From IMG/VR virus record IMGVR_UViG_3300022413_000024, positions 1-35,995 of that record: a stretch of DNA of 35,995 nucleotides. One strand, given 5' to 3'. How positions within the stretch are numbered: position 1 is the first letter of the stretch; the number at the start of each line of letters is the position of its first letter. The notes below the pieces were generated by a model that saw nothing but the letters and a program-made list of their open reading frames with translations, did not search any database and was not told the origin of the DNA. Of this stretch, positions 30,511-35,995 are shown piece after piece. Origin of the DNA: a virus. The translations under genes were made by a program, and so were the position numbers.

Positions 30511-30765
30511 TCACTCTACCTTGTCTGAAATATCATTCCACTTCGCCTGGAAGTCGGCATATGCCTGAACATATCGATATATCAATCGCATTCTTTCCGG
30601 GTTTGCGGTAATGAATCGGTATTTGGGGTTGGGCATAAACGCCCTATTCACCCAGGCCGGGCTTAAATCCAGTGTTTTTGTGATTTGTGCCAGTGTTAAA
30701 TCACATTCCCGGCACATCTCACGAATAACATCAGGGTCTGGGTTTACTGGGATGTATTGTCTCAT
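30511..30765 (-). CDS. 84-residue HTH-like protein
   Basis: Protein of 84 residues: CDLTLAQITKTLDLSPAWVNRAF (residues about 20-42) reads as a helix-turn-helix (L-x-x-I-x-x-x-L-x-L-S-x-x-x-V). A second helical part follows (NPERMRLIYRYVQAYADFQAKW). This suggests a small DNA-binding regulator. The start overlaps the preceding stop (ATGA), and the stop TGA comes before the first junction unit of the array, so this is not a junction-ended gene. Confidence 0.6.
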   Translation of the reverse strand: MRQYIPVNPDPDVIREMCRECDLTLAQITKTLDLSPAWVNRAFMPNPKYRFITANPERMRLIYRYVQAYADFQAKWNDISDKVE

Positions 30766-31100
30766 TGGTGACTCCGGTCAGTTAATCTCTCATTGGCGCA
30801 TTGGGTCTGCCATACGCGAGTCAAACCTTCAGCCGCTTCCATCTTCCAGCGATGGGTTTCTTCTTCCTGTACCGCTATCTGAAGGGCTACCAGTTGCTTT
30901 TCATACTCAGGATGGGCATAACACCAGTTCTTTTTGTCTTCGACTGTCTTGCAGTCTTCAGGTGCATGTTGGTAGAGATTGGCGAAACAGGTCTTTAGAT
31001 AATGCGTGATGTAAATACGATTCGCCTTGGCACTCGCCAGGTTTTTCGCATTATTCCGCATATACTCCAGTGCCGCTTCTACCTTGTTTTGATTAATCAT
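30762..31100 (-). CDS. 112-residue helical protein, first gene of the minus accessory operon
   Basis: MINQNKVEAALEYMRNNAKN, then LASAKANRIYITHYLKTCFANLYQHAPEDC and EYEKQLVALQIAVQEEETHRWKMEAAEGLTRVWQ. An all-helical layout (A-x-x-Y-x-R-x-N-A-x-x-x-A-x-A-x-A-x-R-x-Y at the start) that I associate with small proteins seen in several lambdoid and Burkholderia phages near recombination genes; role not known. The AGGGG ribosome-binding site sits inside a terminator-like hairpin that ends at the ATG, so expression is probably controlled. Confidence 0.6.
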   Translation of the reverse strand: MINQNKVEAALEYMRNNAKNLASAKANRIYITHYLKTCFANLYQHAPEDCKTVEDKKNWCYAHPEYEKQLVALQIAVQEEETHRWKMEAAEGLTRVWQTQCANERLTDRSHQ

Positions 31101-31131
31101 AAAAAAACCCCTGCTCAGTTAAGGACAGGGG
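31101..31131 (-). promoter_or_regulatory. Attenuator-like hairpin holding the ribosome-binding site
   Basis: Minus-strand stem CCCCTG / CAGGGG with a 12-base loop, then seven T, then the ATG of the 112-residue gene. It has terminator geometry, but its 3-prime arm is the ribosome-binding site. Two further hairpins stand upstream on the same leader: GCGAC / GTCGC (31141-31154) and ATGCAGG / CCTGCAT (31158-31185). Confidence 0.7.
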
Positions 31132-31200
31132 CTAAGGGTTGCGACCTGAGTCGCAGAATGCAGGAAGGTGAAGGGAAACCTGCATCCGGAGGAGAGTTGA

Positions 31201-31228
31201 ATAGTATCACCTTTTTAACCCCTGTAAA
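31201..31228 (-). promoter_or_regulatory. Promoter of the minus accessory operon
   Basis: On the minus strand TTTACA (31228-31223), 16 bp, TGA then TACTAT (31206-31201), an extended -10 type sigma-70 promoter. It is back-to-back with the plus promoter at 31234. Confidence 0.6.
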
Positions 31229-31233
31229 TATAT

Positions 31234-31263
31234 TTGACACTGTAACACATCCCATGTTATAAT
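31234..31263 (+). promoter_or_regulatory. Strong sigma-70 promoter of the right-hand plus operon
   Basis: TTGACA (31234-31239), 18 bp spacer, TATAAT (31258-31263), with TGT before the -10 box. Both boxes are consensus. A small dyad ACAT-CCC-ATGT sits in the spacer and could be an operator. The first gene starts 33 bp downstream with AGGTGAAG. Confidence 0.9.
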
Positions 31264-31295
31264 GCAAATCCAATCACAAACCAACAGGTGAAGAA

Positions 31296-31511
31296 ATGAA
31301 GGAAATTCCAGAAATCGGAGCAAAGGTTAAATACACCGGCAAATCAGGTATGTTCAAAGGCGCAAGCGGATTAGTAGTTGATATCTTCCCGCCCTTTGAA
31401 GACGAAGGCTACAGCATTGGTGTAATGGTTGTAGGCGATTTGCCGGAATTTTGGCCTTATCTCGGCACTCGCAAATTTGCACCAAGTTTAGAAGAAATTG
31501 AGGCCGCCTAA
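31296..31511 (+). CDS. 71-residue SH3-like hypothetical protein
   Basis: MKEIPEIGAKVKYTGKSGMF then KGASGLVVDIFPPFEDEGYSIGVMVV: short strands with the G-x-K-V-x-Y-x-G and G-L-V-V-D-I pattern of small SH3-like or KOW-like barrels, followed by a final helix LEEIEAA. First gene after the strong promoter, so expressed early and strongly. Function unknown. Confidence 0.6.
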   Translation: MKEIPEIGAKVKYTGKSGMFKGASGLVVDIFPPFEDEGYSIGVMVVGDLPEFWPYLGTRKFAPSLEEIEAA

Positions 31512-31513
31512 TC

Positions 31514-31705
31514 ATGAGCAAATCTAAAAAAGAATATTTCAAAGTCTGCGAGGCTGATGGCTGGCAGGCTGAACAATCCCGAGACCCGGACTACCCGGCT
31601 ATTTCAGTGGATTACTCCGAATCAAGCTGGGAGCAGTTTGAGAAAGATTTAAACAACAAGGACAGCACCCTGAACAAAACACTATTTAGATTTATTAGCC
31701 CTTAA
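31514..31705 (+). CDS. 63-residue hypothetical protein
   Basis: MSKSKKEYFKVCEADGWQAE then DYPAISVDYSESSWEQFEKDLNNKDST and LFRFISP. Small alpha/beta protein; charged ends. It is coupled two bases after the previous stop. Its stop is inside the first of two small hairpins that precede the ssDNA-binding-like gene. No family recognised. Confidence 0.6.
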   Translation: MSKSKKEYFKVCEADGWQAEQSRDPDYPAISVDYSESSWEQFEKDLNNKDSTLNKTLFRFISP

Positions 31706-31732
31706 AAGGGCAGCAACCGGGTTTAGAGACCC
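31698..31732 (+). promoter_or_regulatory. Two small hairpins before the ssDNA-binding-like gene
   Basis: GCCCTT-AA-AAGGGC (31698-31711, containing the stop codon) and GGGT-TTAGAG-ACCC (31719-31732), followed by AGAGGAAACC and ATG. They could act in processing or as mild attenuators. Confidence 0.4.
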
Positions 31733-31742
31733 AGAGGAAACC

Positions 31743-32438
31743 ATGAAGCTACAAGAAGACAAAGGCGGAAACTCCGTCGAATTCAAACTCACCCCAGCCG
31801 GTACGCACGTGGCAAGATGTGTTCGTGTTATCGATATGGGCACGCAAACCACTACCGGGATGTATGGGGAGAAGCATCAGCGCAAGCTGTTCGTTCTCTA
31901 CGAACTCCCGAATACTAAAGACGTATTCACCGACAAAGATGGGAATGAGAAAGAACTCCCCTTCTCAGCCGTTAAATCCTACACCAACTCAACTTTCGAG
32001 AAGTCTGCGCTTTATCAGCATCTCCAGGCGTGGTTTGGTGAGGAGTTTACCGATAATCCTAATGGGTTTGAGGTAGACCGGATGGTCGGCACACCCTGTT
32101 TGATTACTATTGTTCACAAGACCAATGAAAAGAACGGGGAAAGATATGCGAATATCGCAGGCGTCACCGCCCTTCCAGAGGGAATGGAATGCCCGCCTCA
32201 AATCAATCCCAGTGTATTGTTTGATTTGGATGCCTTCGACCAAGGCGTATTTGATTCATTCTCAGACCGGATGAAGGCAAAGATATCCAGTTCACCGGAA
32301 TTCAAGGTACTGACAGGACAGGTTGGACAACGACCGACTCAACCGATTGCCGAGAGTCAGGTAAGCCTGAGCAACCCTATGGGGGAGTCCGAGAATCCTG
32401 CGCCCTACGATTACGAACACGCTGAGCCACCGTTTTAG
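31743..32438 (+). CDS. ssDNA-binding-like protein
   Basis: Protein of 231 residues. The N-terminal part (EFKLTPAGTHVARCVRVIDM, then GEKHQRKLFVLYELPN) is a strand series common to phage single-strand-binding-like proteins of this operon position. The C-terminal part is disordered and proline-rich and ends in an acidic tip finishing with phenylalanine (DYEHAEPPF), as SSB proteins do to recruit partners. Its place at the head of the DNA-metabolism genes fits. It would coat and protect ssDNA during phage replication or recombination. Confidence 0.6.
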   Translation: MKLQEDKGGNSVEFKLTPAGTHVARCVRVIDMGTQTTTGMYGEKHQRKLFVLYELPNTKDVFTDKDGNEKELPFSAVKSYTNSTFEKSALYQHLQAWFGEEFTDNPNGFEVDRMVGTPCLITIVHKTNEKNGERYANIAGVTALPEGMECPPQINPSVLFDLDAFDQGVFDSFSDRMKAKISSSPEFKVLTGQVGQRPTQPIAESQVSLSNPMGESENPAPYDYEHAEPPF

Positions 32439-32520
32439 CGAGCGGGGTGGTTCCCGTTGGACCTGGGCCGGGGCAGGGTCGCTAAATTCCCCCGACATTA
32501 ACTCATAAAGGTGAAAGGTT

Positions 32521-32739
32521 ATGAAAAACTCACAGAACAAAAGACTGTTAGCCCATTTACAGGCTGGCAATGTGGTTGACCCACTCAAATCCTGGCAGAC
32601 ACTCGGTATCTATCGTCTGGCTGCAAGGATTCACGACCTGATTAATCAAGGTCACAACATTAACAAGTCATGGATTACGGCCTATAACCGTTACGGTGAA
32701 AAGGTACGGGTCCGGGCTTATTGGCTACCGAAACTCTAA
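32521..32739 (+). CDS. HTH_39-type small DNA-binding protein
   Basis: Protein of 72 residues. LLAHLQAGNVVDPLKSWQTLGIYRLAARIHDLINQGHNI (about residues 9-47) is the helix-turn-helix pattern of short phage proteins of the HTH_39 kind, with L-x-A-G-x-x-x-x-P-L, then G-x-x-R-L-A-A-R-I-x-D-L. The end is basic (YGEKVRVRAYWLPKL). A likely DNA-binding accessory of the replication/recombination module. AAGGTGAAAGGTT precedes the ATG. Confidence 0.7.
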   Translation: MKNSQNKRLLAHLQAGNVVDPLKSWQTLGIYRLAARIHDLINQGHNINKSWITAYNRYGEKVRVRAYWLPKL

Positions 32740-32753
32740 AAGAGGTGAACACC

Positions 32754-33527
32754 ATGATAAATTATGAAATAGAAACAATTACTCCCGAAATGGCCGCGCA
32801 AATGCTGGAATATAACCCCCGCAATCGCCGCCTCAAAGACAGGCATGTTGCTGAACTCGCTGGCGCAATGGAGCGCGGCGAATGGCAGCTTAATGGCGAA
32901 TCCATCAAGTTAAGCGGTAAAAATGTGATAGATGGGCAGCATCGCCTCTGGGCGTGCTTGCGGGCAAACAAGCCTTTTAAGACGCTACTTGTTCGCGGAC
33001 TACCAATGAATGCCCAGAAAACAGTTGATACTGGCAAGATACGAACAAACCCCGACCACCTACAAATGCTGGGCGAATCTTACGCGGGGCTTTTAGCCAA
33101 TGTTATTTACCGCGTATATCACTACCAGAAAGGCTCTTTGCTGGAACGCAGAAGCATGACGCACAAACAGACTGAAAAGTTCTTGATGGAAAACCCAACT
33201 CTACGGGATTACGTCGCAATATATGGCTCACTTCGCCCGGTTGGCCCCAAAGCATTGTTGGCCTCGGCCCATTTCATCTTTGCTGAAATCGACCAGGCGC
33301 AAGCGGATGATTTCATGGAAAGGTATACCAAGGGAACCGGACTAGAGGAAGGCAGCCCGATTTTAACCCTTAGAAATCGCCTGATTAAAGACTTATCTTC
33401 AGAGACCAAGCTGAACCAGTTCCAGAAGTTTGCCATGTTTATCAAGGCATGGAATACATGGCGCGACGGTGAGCAAATGCACCGTATTGGCTACCGCCCA
33501 ACTGAAGACTTCCCGGTGGCACGGTAA
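32754..33527 (+). CDS. ParB/Srx-like protein
   Basis: Protein of 257 residues starting MINYEIETITPEMAAQMLEY; ATG 32754 has GAGGTG at the right distance, and the frame open from 32721 lacks one. LSGKNVIDGQHRLWACLRANKP (about residues 53-74) carries the D-G-x-H-R motif of the ParB/sulfiredoxin fold, with N-P-R-N-R-R before it. The C-terminal two thirds are helical (RSMTHKQTEKFLMEN and LRNRLIKDLSSETKLNQFQKF). Members act as nucleases, regulators or nucleotide-dependent clamps. The gene is coupled by TAATG to the PD-(D/E)XK nuclease, implying a joint role in DNA processing. Confidence 0.7.
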   Translation: MINYEIETITPEMAAQMLEYNPRNRRLKDRHVAELAGAMERGEWQLNGESIKLSGKNVIDGQHRLWACLRANKPFKTLLVRGLPMNAQKTVDTGKIRTNPDHLQMLGESYAGLLANVIYRVYHYQKGSLLERRSMTHKQTEKFLMENPTLRDYVAIYGSLRPVGPKALLASAHFIFAEIDQAQADDFMERYTKGTGLEEGSPILTLRNRLIKDLSSETKLNQFQKFAMFIKAWNTWRDGEQMHRIGYRPTEDFPVAR

Positions 33528-34354
33528 TGGGACACTGGTACACAAAAGATGGCGAACCGATGCACTACATCGTAGGCGCGAACGGTAAAGAACGCGATAC
33601 GAACTTGCGTGATGCAAGAAAACTCAACCTGTTTCCGAGCTATACGGGAATCGCCGACCAATTGGCAAAACCTGGGCTGGAAGCATGGAAACAGAACAAC
33701 CTCCTGTATGCCGCTCTAACGACTCCGAGACCCGAAGGCATATCCGACGATGAATTTCTTAAAATCGTCCGTCTGAGCGCTGCTGAGGAGGCTGAGAAGG
33801 CTAAATTGAGGGGTAATGAGATACACGATTGCATAGAAGCGCTTTGGAAGGACAATACAGGCGAAGCAATGGACTATCCGCCGGACGTGATGGCGATATC
33901 CAGTGCAGCGATTCCGGTCATTACAGATTATTGCCTAAGCGATAATTTCACCCCCGAAAAAACTTTCGCCTCACCGTTAGGTTATGGCGGGATGATAGAT
34001 TTGGTTAGCAATGAATATGACAATCGGAATGAATCAGATCCCAGCTACAATCGTCTCAGATGGTTGGTGGATTATAAGACCAAAGACATCAGTGATGAGC
34101 AGTGGCAGTTGTATGAGGATAAGAAGAACCCCCGCATTGCTTATCCGAATAACTTACAGCAGCTAGTCGTCTATGACCGGGGGTTAGGCCAGTCAGGACG
34201 TCGATTGTTGAATGTTTATATCGATAGAACCATTCCAGGCAGGGTTATTTTGCACGAGTGGACGGATATGGAAGCGGCCGACCGGGAATTTACCAAGTTC
34301 ATGGACTTGTTGCATCATTGGCAGACTGACAAACAGTACGCGCCAGAGTCATGA
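33527..34354 (+). CDS. PD-(D/E)XK family nuclease
   Basis: Protein of 275 residues of the RecB/Cas4-like PD-(D/E)XK superfamily. Visible catalytic elements: KLRGNEIHDCIE (residues about 92-103, helix with the conserved H), YGGMIDLV with the motif D (about 151-158), and RWLVDYKTK with the D-x-K motif (about 178-186), followed by LQQLVVYD as the Q-x-x-x-Y helix. The order matches phage exonucleases that process DNA ends during recombination. It is coupled to the ParB-like gene. Confidence 0.8.
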   Translation: MGHWYTKDGEPMHYIVGANGKERDTNLRDARKLNLFPSYTGIADQLAKPGLEAWKQNNLLYAALTTPRPEGISDDEFLKIVRLSAAEEAEKAKLRGNEIHDCIEALWKDNTGEAMDYPPDVMAISSAAIPVITDYCLSDNFTPEKTFASPLGYGGMIDLVSNEYDNRNESDPSYNRLRWLVDYKTKDISDEQWQLYEDKKNPRIAYPNNLQQLVVYDRGLGQSGRRLLNVYIDRTIPGRVILHEWTDMEAADREFTKFMDLLHHWQTDKQYAPES

Positions 34355-34536
34355 TTGAGACTTACATTCTAATTGTCTGGGCGGCAACGGCATCTATCGG
34401 GGATAAGCCTTTGTTTGTCGACCCCCGCCCGATGTCATTTGCCGAGTGTCGGATGATGCGAAATTCAAACTTGGCATTCTATGAAATGCTGAGAAACCAA
34501 GAGGTGCATGTACTGTGCCAGAGGGAAGAATCATGA
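34351..34536 (+). CDS. 61-residue protein with hydrophobic N-terminus
   Basis: MIETYILIVWAATASIGDKP then LFVDPRPMSFAECRMMRNSNLAFYEMLRNQEVHVLCQREES. The first helix is hydrophobic and may be a signal or membrane anchor, with two cysteines in the remainder (at 33 and 56) that could pair in the periplasm. Short phage proteins with this layout are common in early operons. It is coupled by ATGA on both sides. Confidence 0.6.
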   Translation: MIETYILIVWAATASIGDKPLFVDPRPMSFAECRMMRNSNLAFYEMLRNQEVHVLCQREES

Positions 34537-34937
34537 CTGAAAAATATACATTAGAGGAAGCTAAAGACGCACTCCGGCGAATATATTCCGATGATATTGC
34601 CGCGCCTGCTCAAGAACGATTGTTAATGGAATTTGAGGCCGAACTCACCACCCCCAAGTTTGCACCGGGGCAAATTATAGCGCATATGATATTCGGTGTT
34701 GATTGCCCGGAGTATGAATATGTTTTGTTTAATAAGGATGCGCATCAATCGCCACCTGATCGCCCCCTGAATCAAACCGAGGTCGGGCCTGATTGGGTCC
34801 CCCGCGCAGAGTTTGACAAGCTGCGGGAAGACATACGGTATTTTTATTCTATGTGGAGCCGGCAAATGATGGCCTCTGATGAGGCTTTCGAAGGGATTTT
34901 TGAAGCCCTCGACGCCATACCGGAGGAATTGAAATGA
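34533..34937 (+). CDS. 134-residue hypothetical protein
   Basis: Protein of 134 residues starting MTEKYTLEEAKDALRRIYSD at ATG 34533 (ATGA overlap). A strand with PKFAPGQIIAHMIFGVDCPEYEYVLF is followed by NQTEVGPDWVPRAEFDKLREDI and a final acidic helix. Likely a two-part small protein; the phrase W-V-P-R-A-E-F-D-x-L-R-x-x-I is often seen in phage hypothetical proteins next to coiled-coil genes. Function unknown. Confidence 0.6.
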   Translation: MTEKYTLEEAKDALRRIYSDDIAAPAQERLLMEFEAELTTPKFAPGQIIAHMIFGVDCPEYEYVLFNKDAHQSPPDRPLNQTEVGPDWVPRAEFDKLREDIRYFYSMWSRQMMASDEAFEGIFEALDAIPEELK

Positions 34938-35614
34938 GCATGAAAACACTGATTGAGCGGCACAAGTGTACTGAATGGATTAAGGGCCGATGTACTGAGT
35001 GTGATGAACACTACATCGATTACGTCGAGAAATTACATACCGCCCTGCGGGAGCAGGAAGCCCGAACCGAGTTACATCGAGAATTAATCGTTCAGCAGCA
35101 AGCCCGTATTGAGGAGCTGGAAAAGGATTTGCAAGCATGCGAACCGATATTGAAGATGCTAAAGGAAGGAAAGAATATTTATGTAGAGGGTGAAAATATT
35201 TTAACTGATGCCGCTAAGCGGTTTATACATGATCCTATGCAAGCCCGTATTGAGGAACTGGTAGACCATCACGCCAAATATGCTACCGAGGCGCAAGCCC
35301 GTATCCACGGCCTCGAACAAACCATCGAAGGCTTAAAGCTGGATAATAATGAAATCCCTGCTATGCAAGCCCGTATTGAGGAACTGGAATTCCGCAACAA
35401 ATTTCTTGAGGCGCGGCAAGAAGCAAGGGAAAGTAATATAGAGCGACTCGATGCGGCTTTAGATACTTGTAACCAAATGATTCTCGAAGTGGCTCATGCA
35501 CAAAGAAGCGGCGCAGATTGGTATACAAAAGGTGGAAGCGGGTTACACCAGCAGGTTTCGATGTGGATCAGAAAGGCCAGTGATGCAATCAAAAAAGCGA
35601 GGGCGGGGGAATGA
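34934..35614 (+). CDS. Coiled-coil protein with repeated QARIEELE segments
   Basis: Protein of 226 residues. An N-terminal part with two cysteine pairs (HKC-TEW, GRCTECDEHY) may bind zinc. The rest is a long coiled coil in which QARIEEL recurs at about residues 56, 103 and 145, with a degenerate QARIHGL at about 121. The repeated amino acids come from repeated DNA (GCAAGCCCGTATTGAGGA), so the coil has grown or is re-copied at DNA level. The C-terminal part (SGLHQQVSMWIRKASDAIKK) is non-repeated. Function unknown. Confidence 0.65.
   Translation: MSMKTLIERHKCTEWIKGRCTECDEHYIDYVEKLHTALREQEARTELHRELIVQQQARIEELEKDLQACEPILKMLKEGKNIYVEGENILTDAAKRFIHDPMQARIEELVDHHAKYATEAQARIHGLEQTIEGLKLDNNEIPAMQARIEELEFRNKFLEARQEARESNIERLDAALDTCNQMILEVAHAQRSGADWYTKGGSGLHQQVSMWIRKASDAIKKARAGE
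35098..35382 (+). repeat. GCAAGCCCGTATTGAGGA direct repeats
   Basis: Copies at 35098-35115, 35239-35256 and 35365-35382, a partial copy (GCAAGCCCGTAT) at 35293-35304, and another entering the window edge at 35983-35995 inside the next-but-one gene. The related segment ACCGCCCTGCGGGAGCAG also occurs in both genes, near 35039 and 35881. Confidence 0.85.
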
Positions 35615-35805
35615 CTGACGACTATCAAGATGCCGCTGATTATTTTATATCAGAGATTGAACGGCGCGACAATTGCATTAAAGCAATGTGGAAACAGATG
35701 GGCAGAAACATCAGAGCGCCGTGGGATAACCAGTCGAGCTTCAAGGAAACATATCCAGAGTATGAAGACATCATAGAGAGGCTGACTAATGAAAACACTG
35801 GTTGA
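35611..35805 (+). CDS. 64-residue hypothetical protein
   Basis: MTDDYQDAADYFISEIERRD then NCIKAMWKQMGRNIRAPWDNQ and YEDIIERLTNENTG. Helical, acidic. It is coupled by ATGA to the coiled-coil gene before it, and its end overlaps the next ATG by 17 bp. Function unknown. Confidence 0.55.
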   Translation: MTDDYQDAADYFISEIERRDNCIKAMWKQMGRNIRAPWDNQSSFKETYPEYEDIIERLTNENTG

Positions 35806-35995
35806 GGAAATTGAGGAATTGTTAGCCTGCGCGGGTGATATGAAACCGCATTATGATATGCAGCTTTTCCGTAAAGCCATCACCGCCCTGCGGGAGCAGA
35901 CAACATGGAGAACAGAAGCAGAGGGCAAATTAATTGAATACGGTAAATTTGTCGTTCAGGTCGCTGATGAAAGAAAAGAACTGCAAGCCCGTATT
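35789..35995 (+). CDS. Paralogue of the coiled-coil gene, N-terminus only
   Basis: 69 codons from ATG 35789 to the right edge, still open. Encodes MKTLVEEIEELLACAGDMKP, then KAITALREQTTWRTEAEGKL and ends in LQARI at the edge. The phrases MKTL, ITALREQ-x-x-x-RTE and QARI match the gene at 34934 (MKTL, HTALREQEARTE, QARI), so the two are relatives sharing DNA repeats. The rest lies beyond the edge. Confidence 0.6.
   Translation, partial: MKTLVEEIEELLACAGDMKPHYDMQLFRKAITALREQTTWRTEAEGKLIEYGKFVVQVADERKELQARI

Larger units (their letters stand above)
28968..30512 (-). repeat. Array of GAGGATAGATAGATGG gene junctions
   Basis: Eight exact copies of the 16-mer (minus-strand sense) lie at 28968-28983, 29083-29098, 29287-29302, 29404-29419, 29534-29549, 29765-29780, 30215-30230 and 30497-30512. 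A one-base variant is at 29981-29996. Each exact copy joins two genes. It gives the ribosome-binding site (GAGGA), stop codons in two frames (first or second TAG), and the ATG of the next gene. Genes stopping at the second TAG all end Glu-Asp-Arg. Two genes stop at the first TAG and end Gly-Gly. At 30497 the upstream gene stops earlier, at TGA. Confidence 0.9.

Noticed and set aside
28968-30512. CRISPR array, because of the evenly repeated short element
   Set aside because: Units are 16 bp, spacing is 100-450 bp, and each interval is a gene; no cas genes.

Overview
This window is a contiguous stretch of a tailed bacteriophage genome. The virion genes point to a short-tailed (podovirus-type) phage: an N4-gp56-type major capsid protein, a large podoviral-type portal, a nozzle-like beta-rich tail protein, a GNAT-like small protein followed by the start of an ejection-type internal protein, and no tape-measure or tail-sheath gene. 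The host is probably an aquatic or enteric-like Gammaproteobacterium. That is inferred from NinG/Rap, DUF551, Lar-like and C4-type antisense RNA signatures and from a Gram-negative lysis set. No ribosomal RNA, tRNA, CRISPR, integrase, DNA polymerase or RNA polymerase gene was seen; the genome continues past both edges.

Layout. (1) 23.6 kb down to 1, minus strand: one long late block, very tightly packed (ATGA, TAATG and TTGA overlaps). In transcription order it holds a small membrane protein, candidate small terminase, a small beta-rich protein, large terminase, portal, a lysis and membrane cassette (M23 endopeptidase, 3TM holin, an outer-membrane-like protein and several tiny membrane proteins), a run of large adhesin/fibre/spike proteins including a glycoside-hydrolase-like one, a scaffold candidate, the major capsid protein with its own terminator, decoration and adaptor proteins, the nozzle, a GNAT-like protein and the start of an ejection protein. 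(2) 23.6-24.16 kb: divergent control region. (3) 24.16-27.06 kb, plus strand: early/accessory operon of small unknown genes with repeated leaders and two related hairpins, ending in a DNA methyltransferase-like gene and a strong terminator. (4) 31.1 down to 27.1 kb, minus strand: accessory operon of small genes. It holds an array of genes joined by an identical 16-bp stop/ribosome-binding/start unit, then a C4-like antisense RNA, then small zinc-finger genes and NinG. (5) 31.2-31.3 kb: back-to-back promoters, the minus one followed by an attenuator-like hairpin. (6) 31.3 kb to the right edge, plus strand: DNA-metabolism operon (ssDNA-binding-like protein, HTH protein, ParB/Srx-like protein, PD-(D/E)XK nuclease) followed by coiled-coil proteins with repeated segments.

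How the parts work together. The late block packages DNA, builds head and tail, and lyses the host. The right-hand plus operon looks like recombination/replication support, with NinG and the methyltransferase-like protein as accessories. The accessory operons use stereotyped gene junctions. The most notable items are the GAGGATAGATAGATGG gene-junction array, including one junction where a single base change removed the stop codon and fused two genes; the C4/P4-CI-like RNA with a complementary site upstream on the same transcript; and a pair of intergenic hairpins whose inner stems differ while still pairing.
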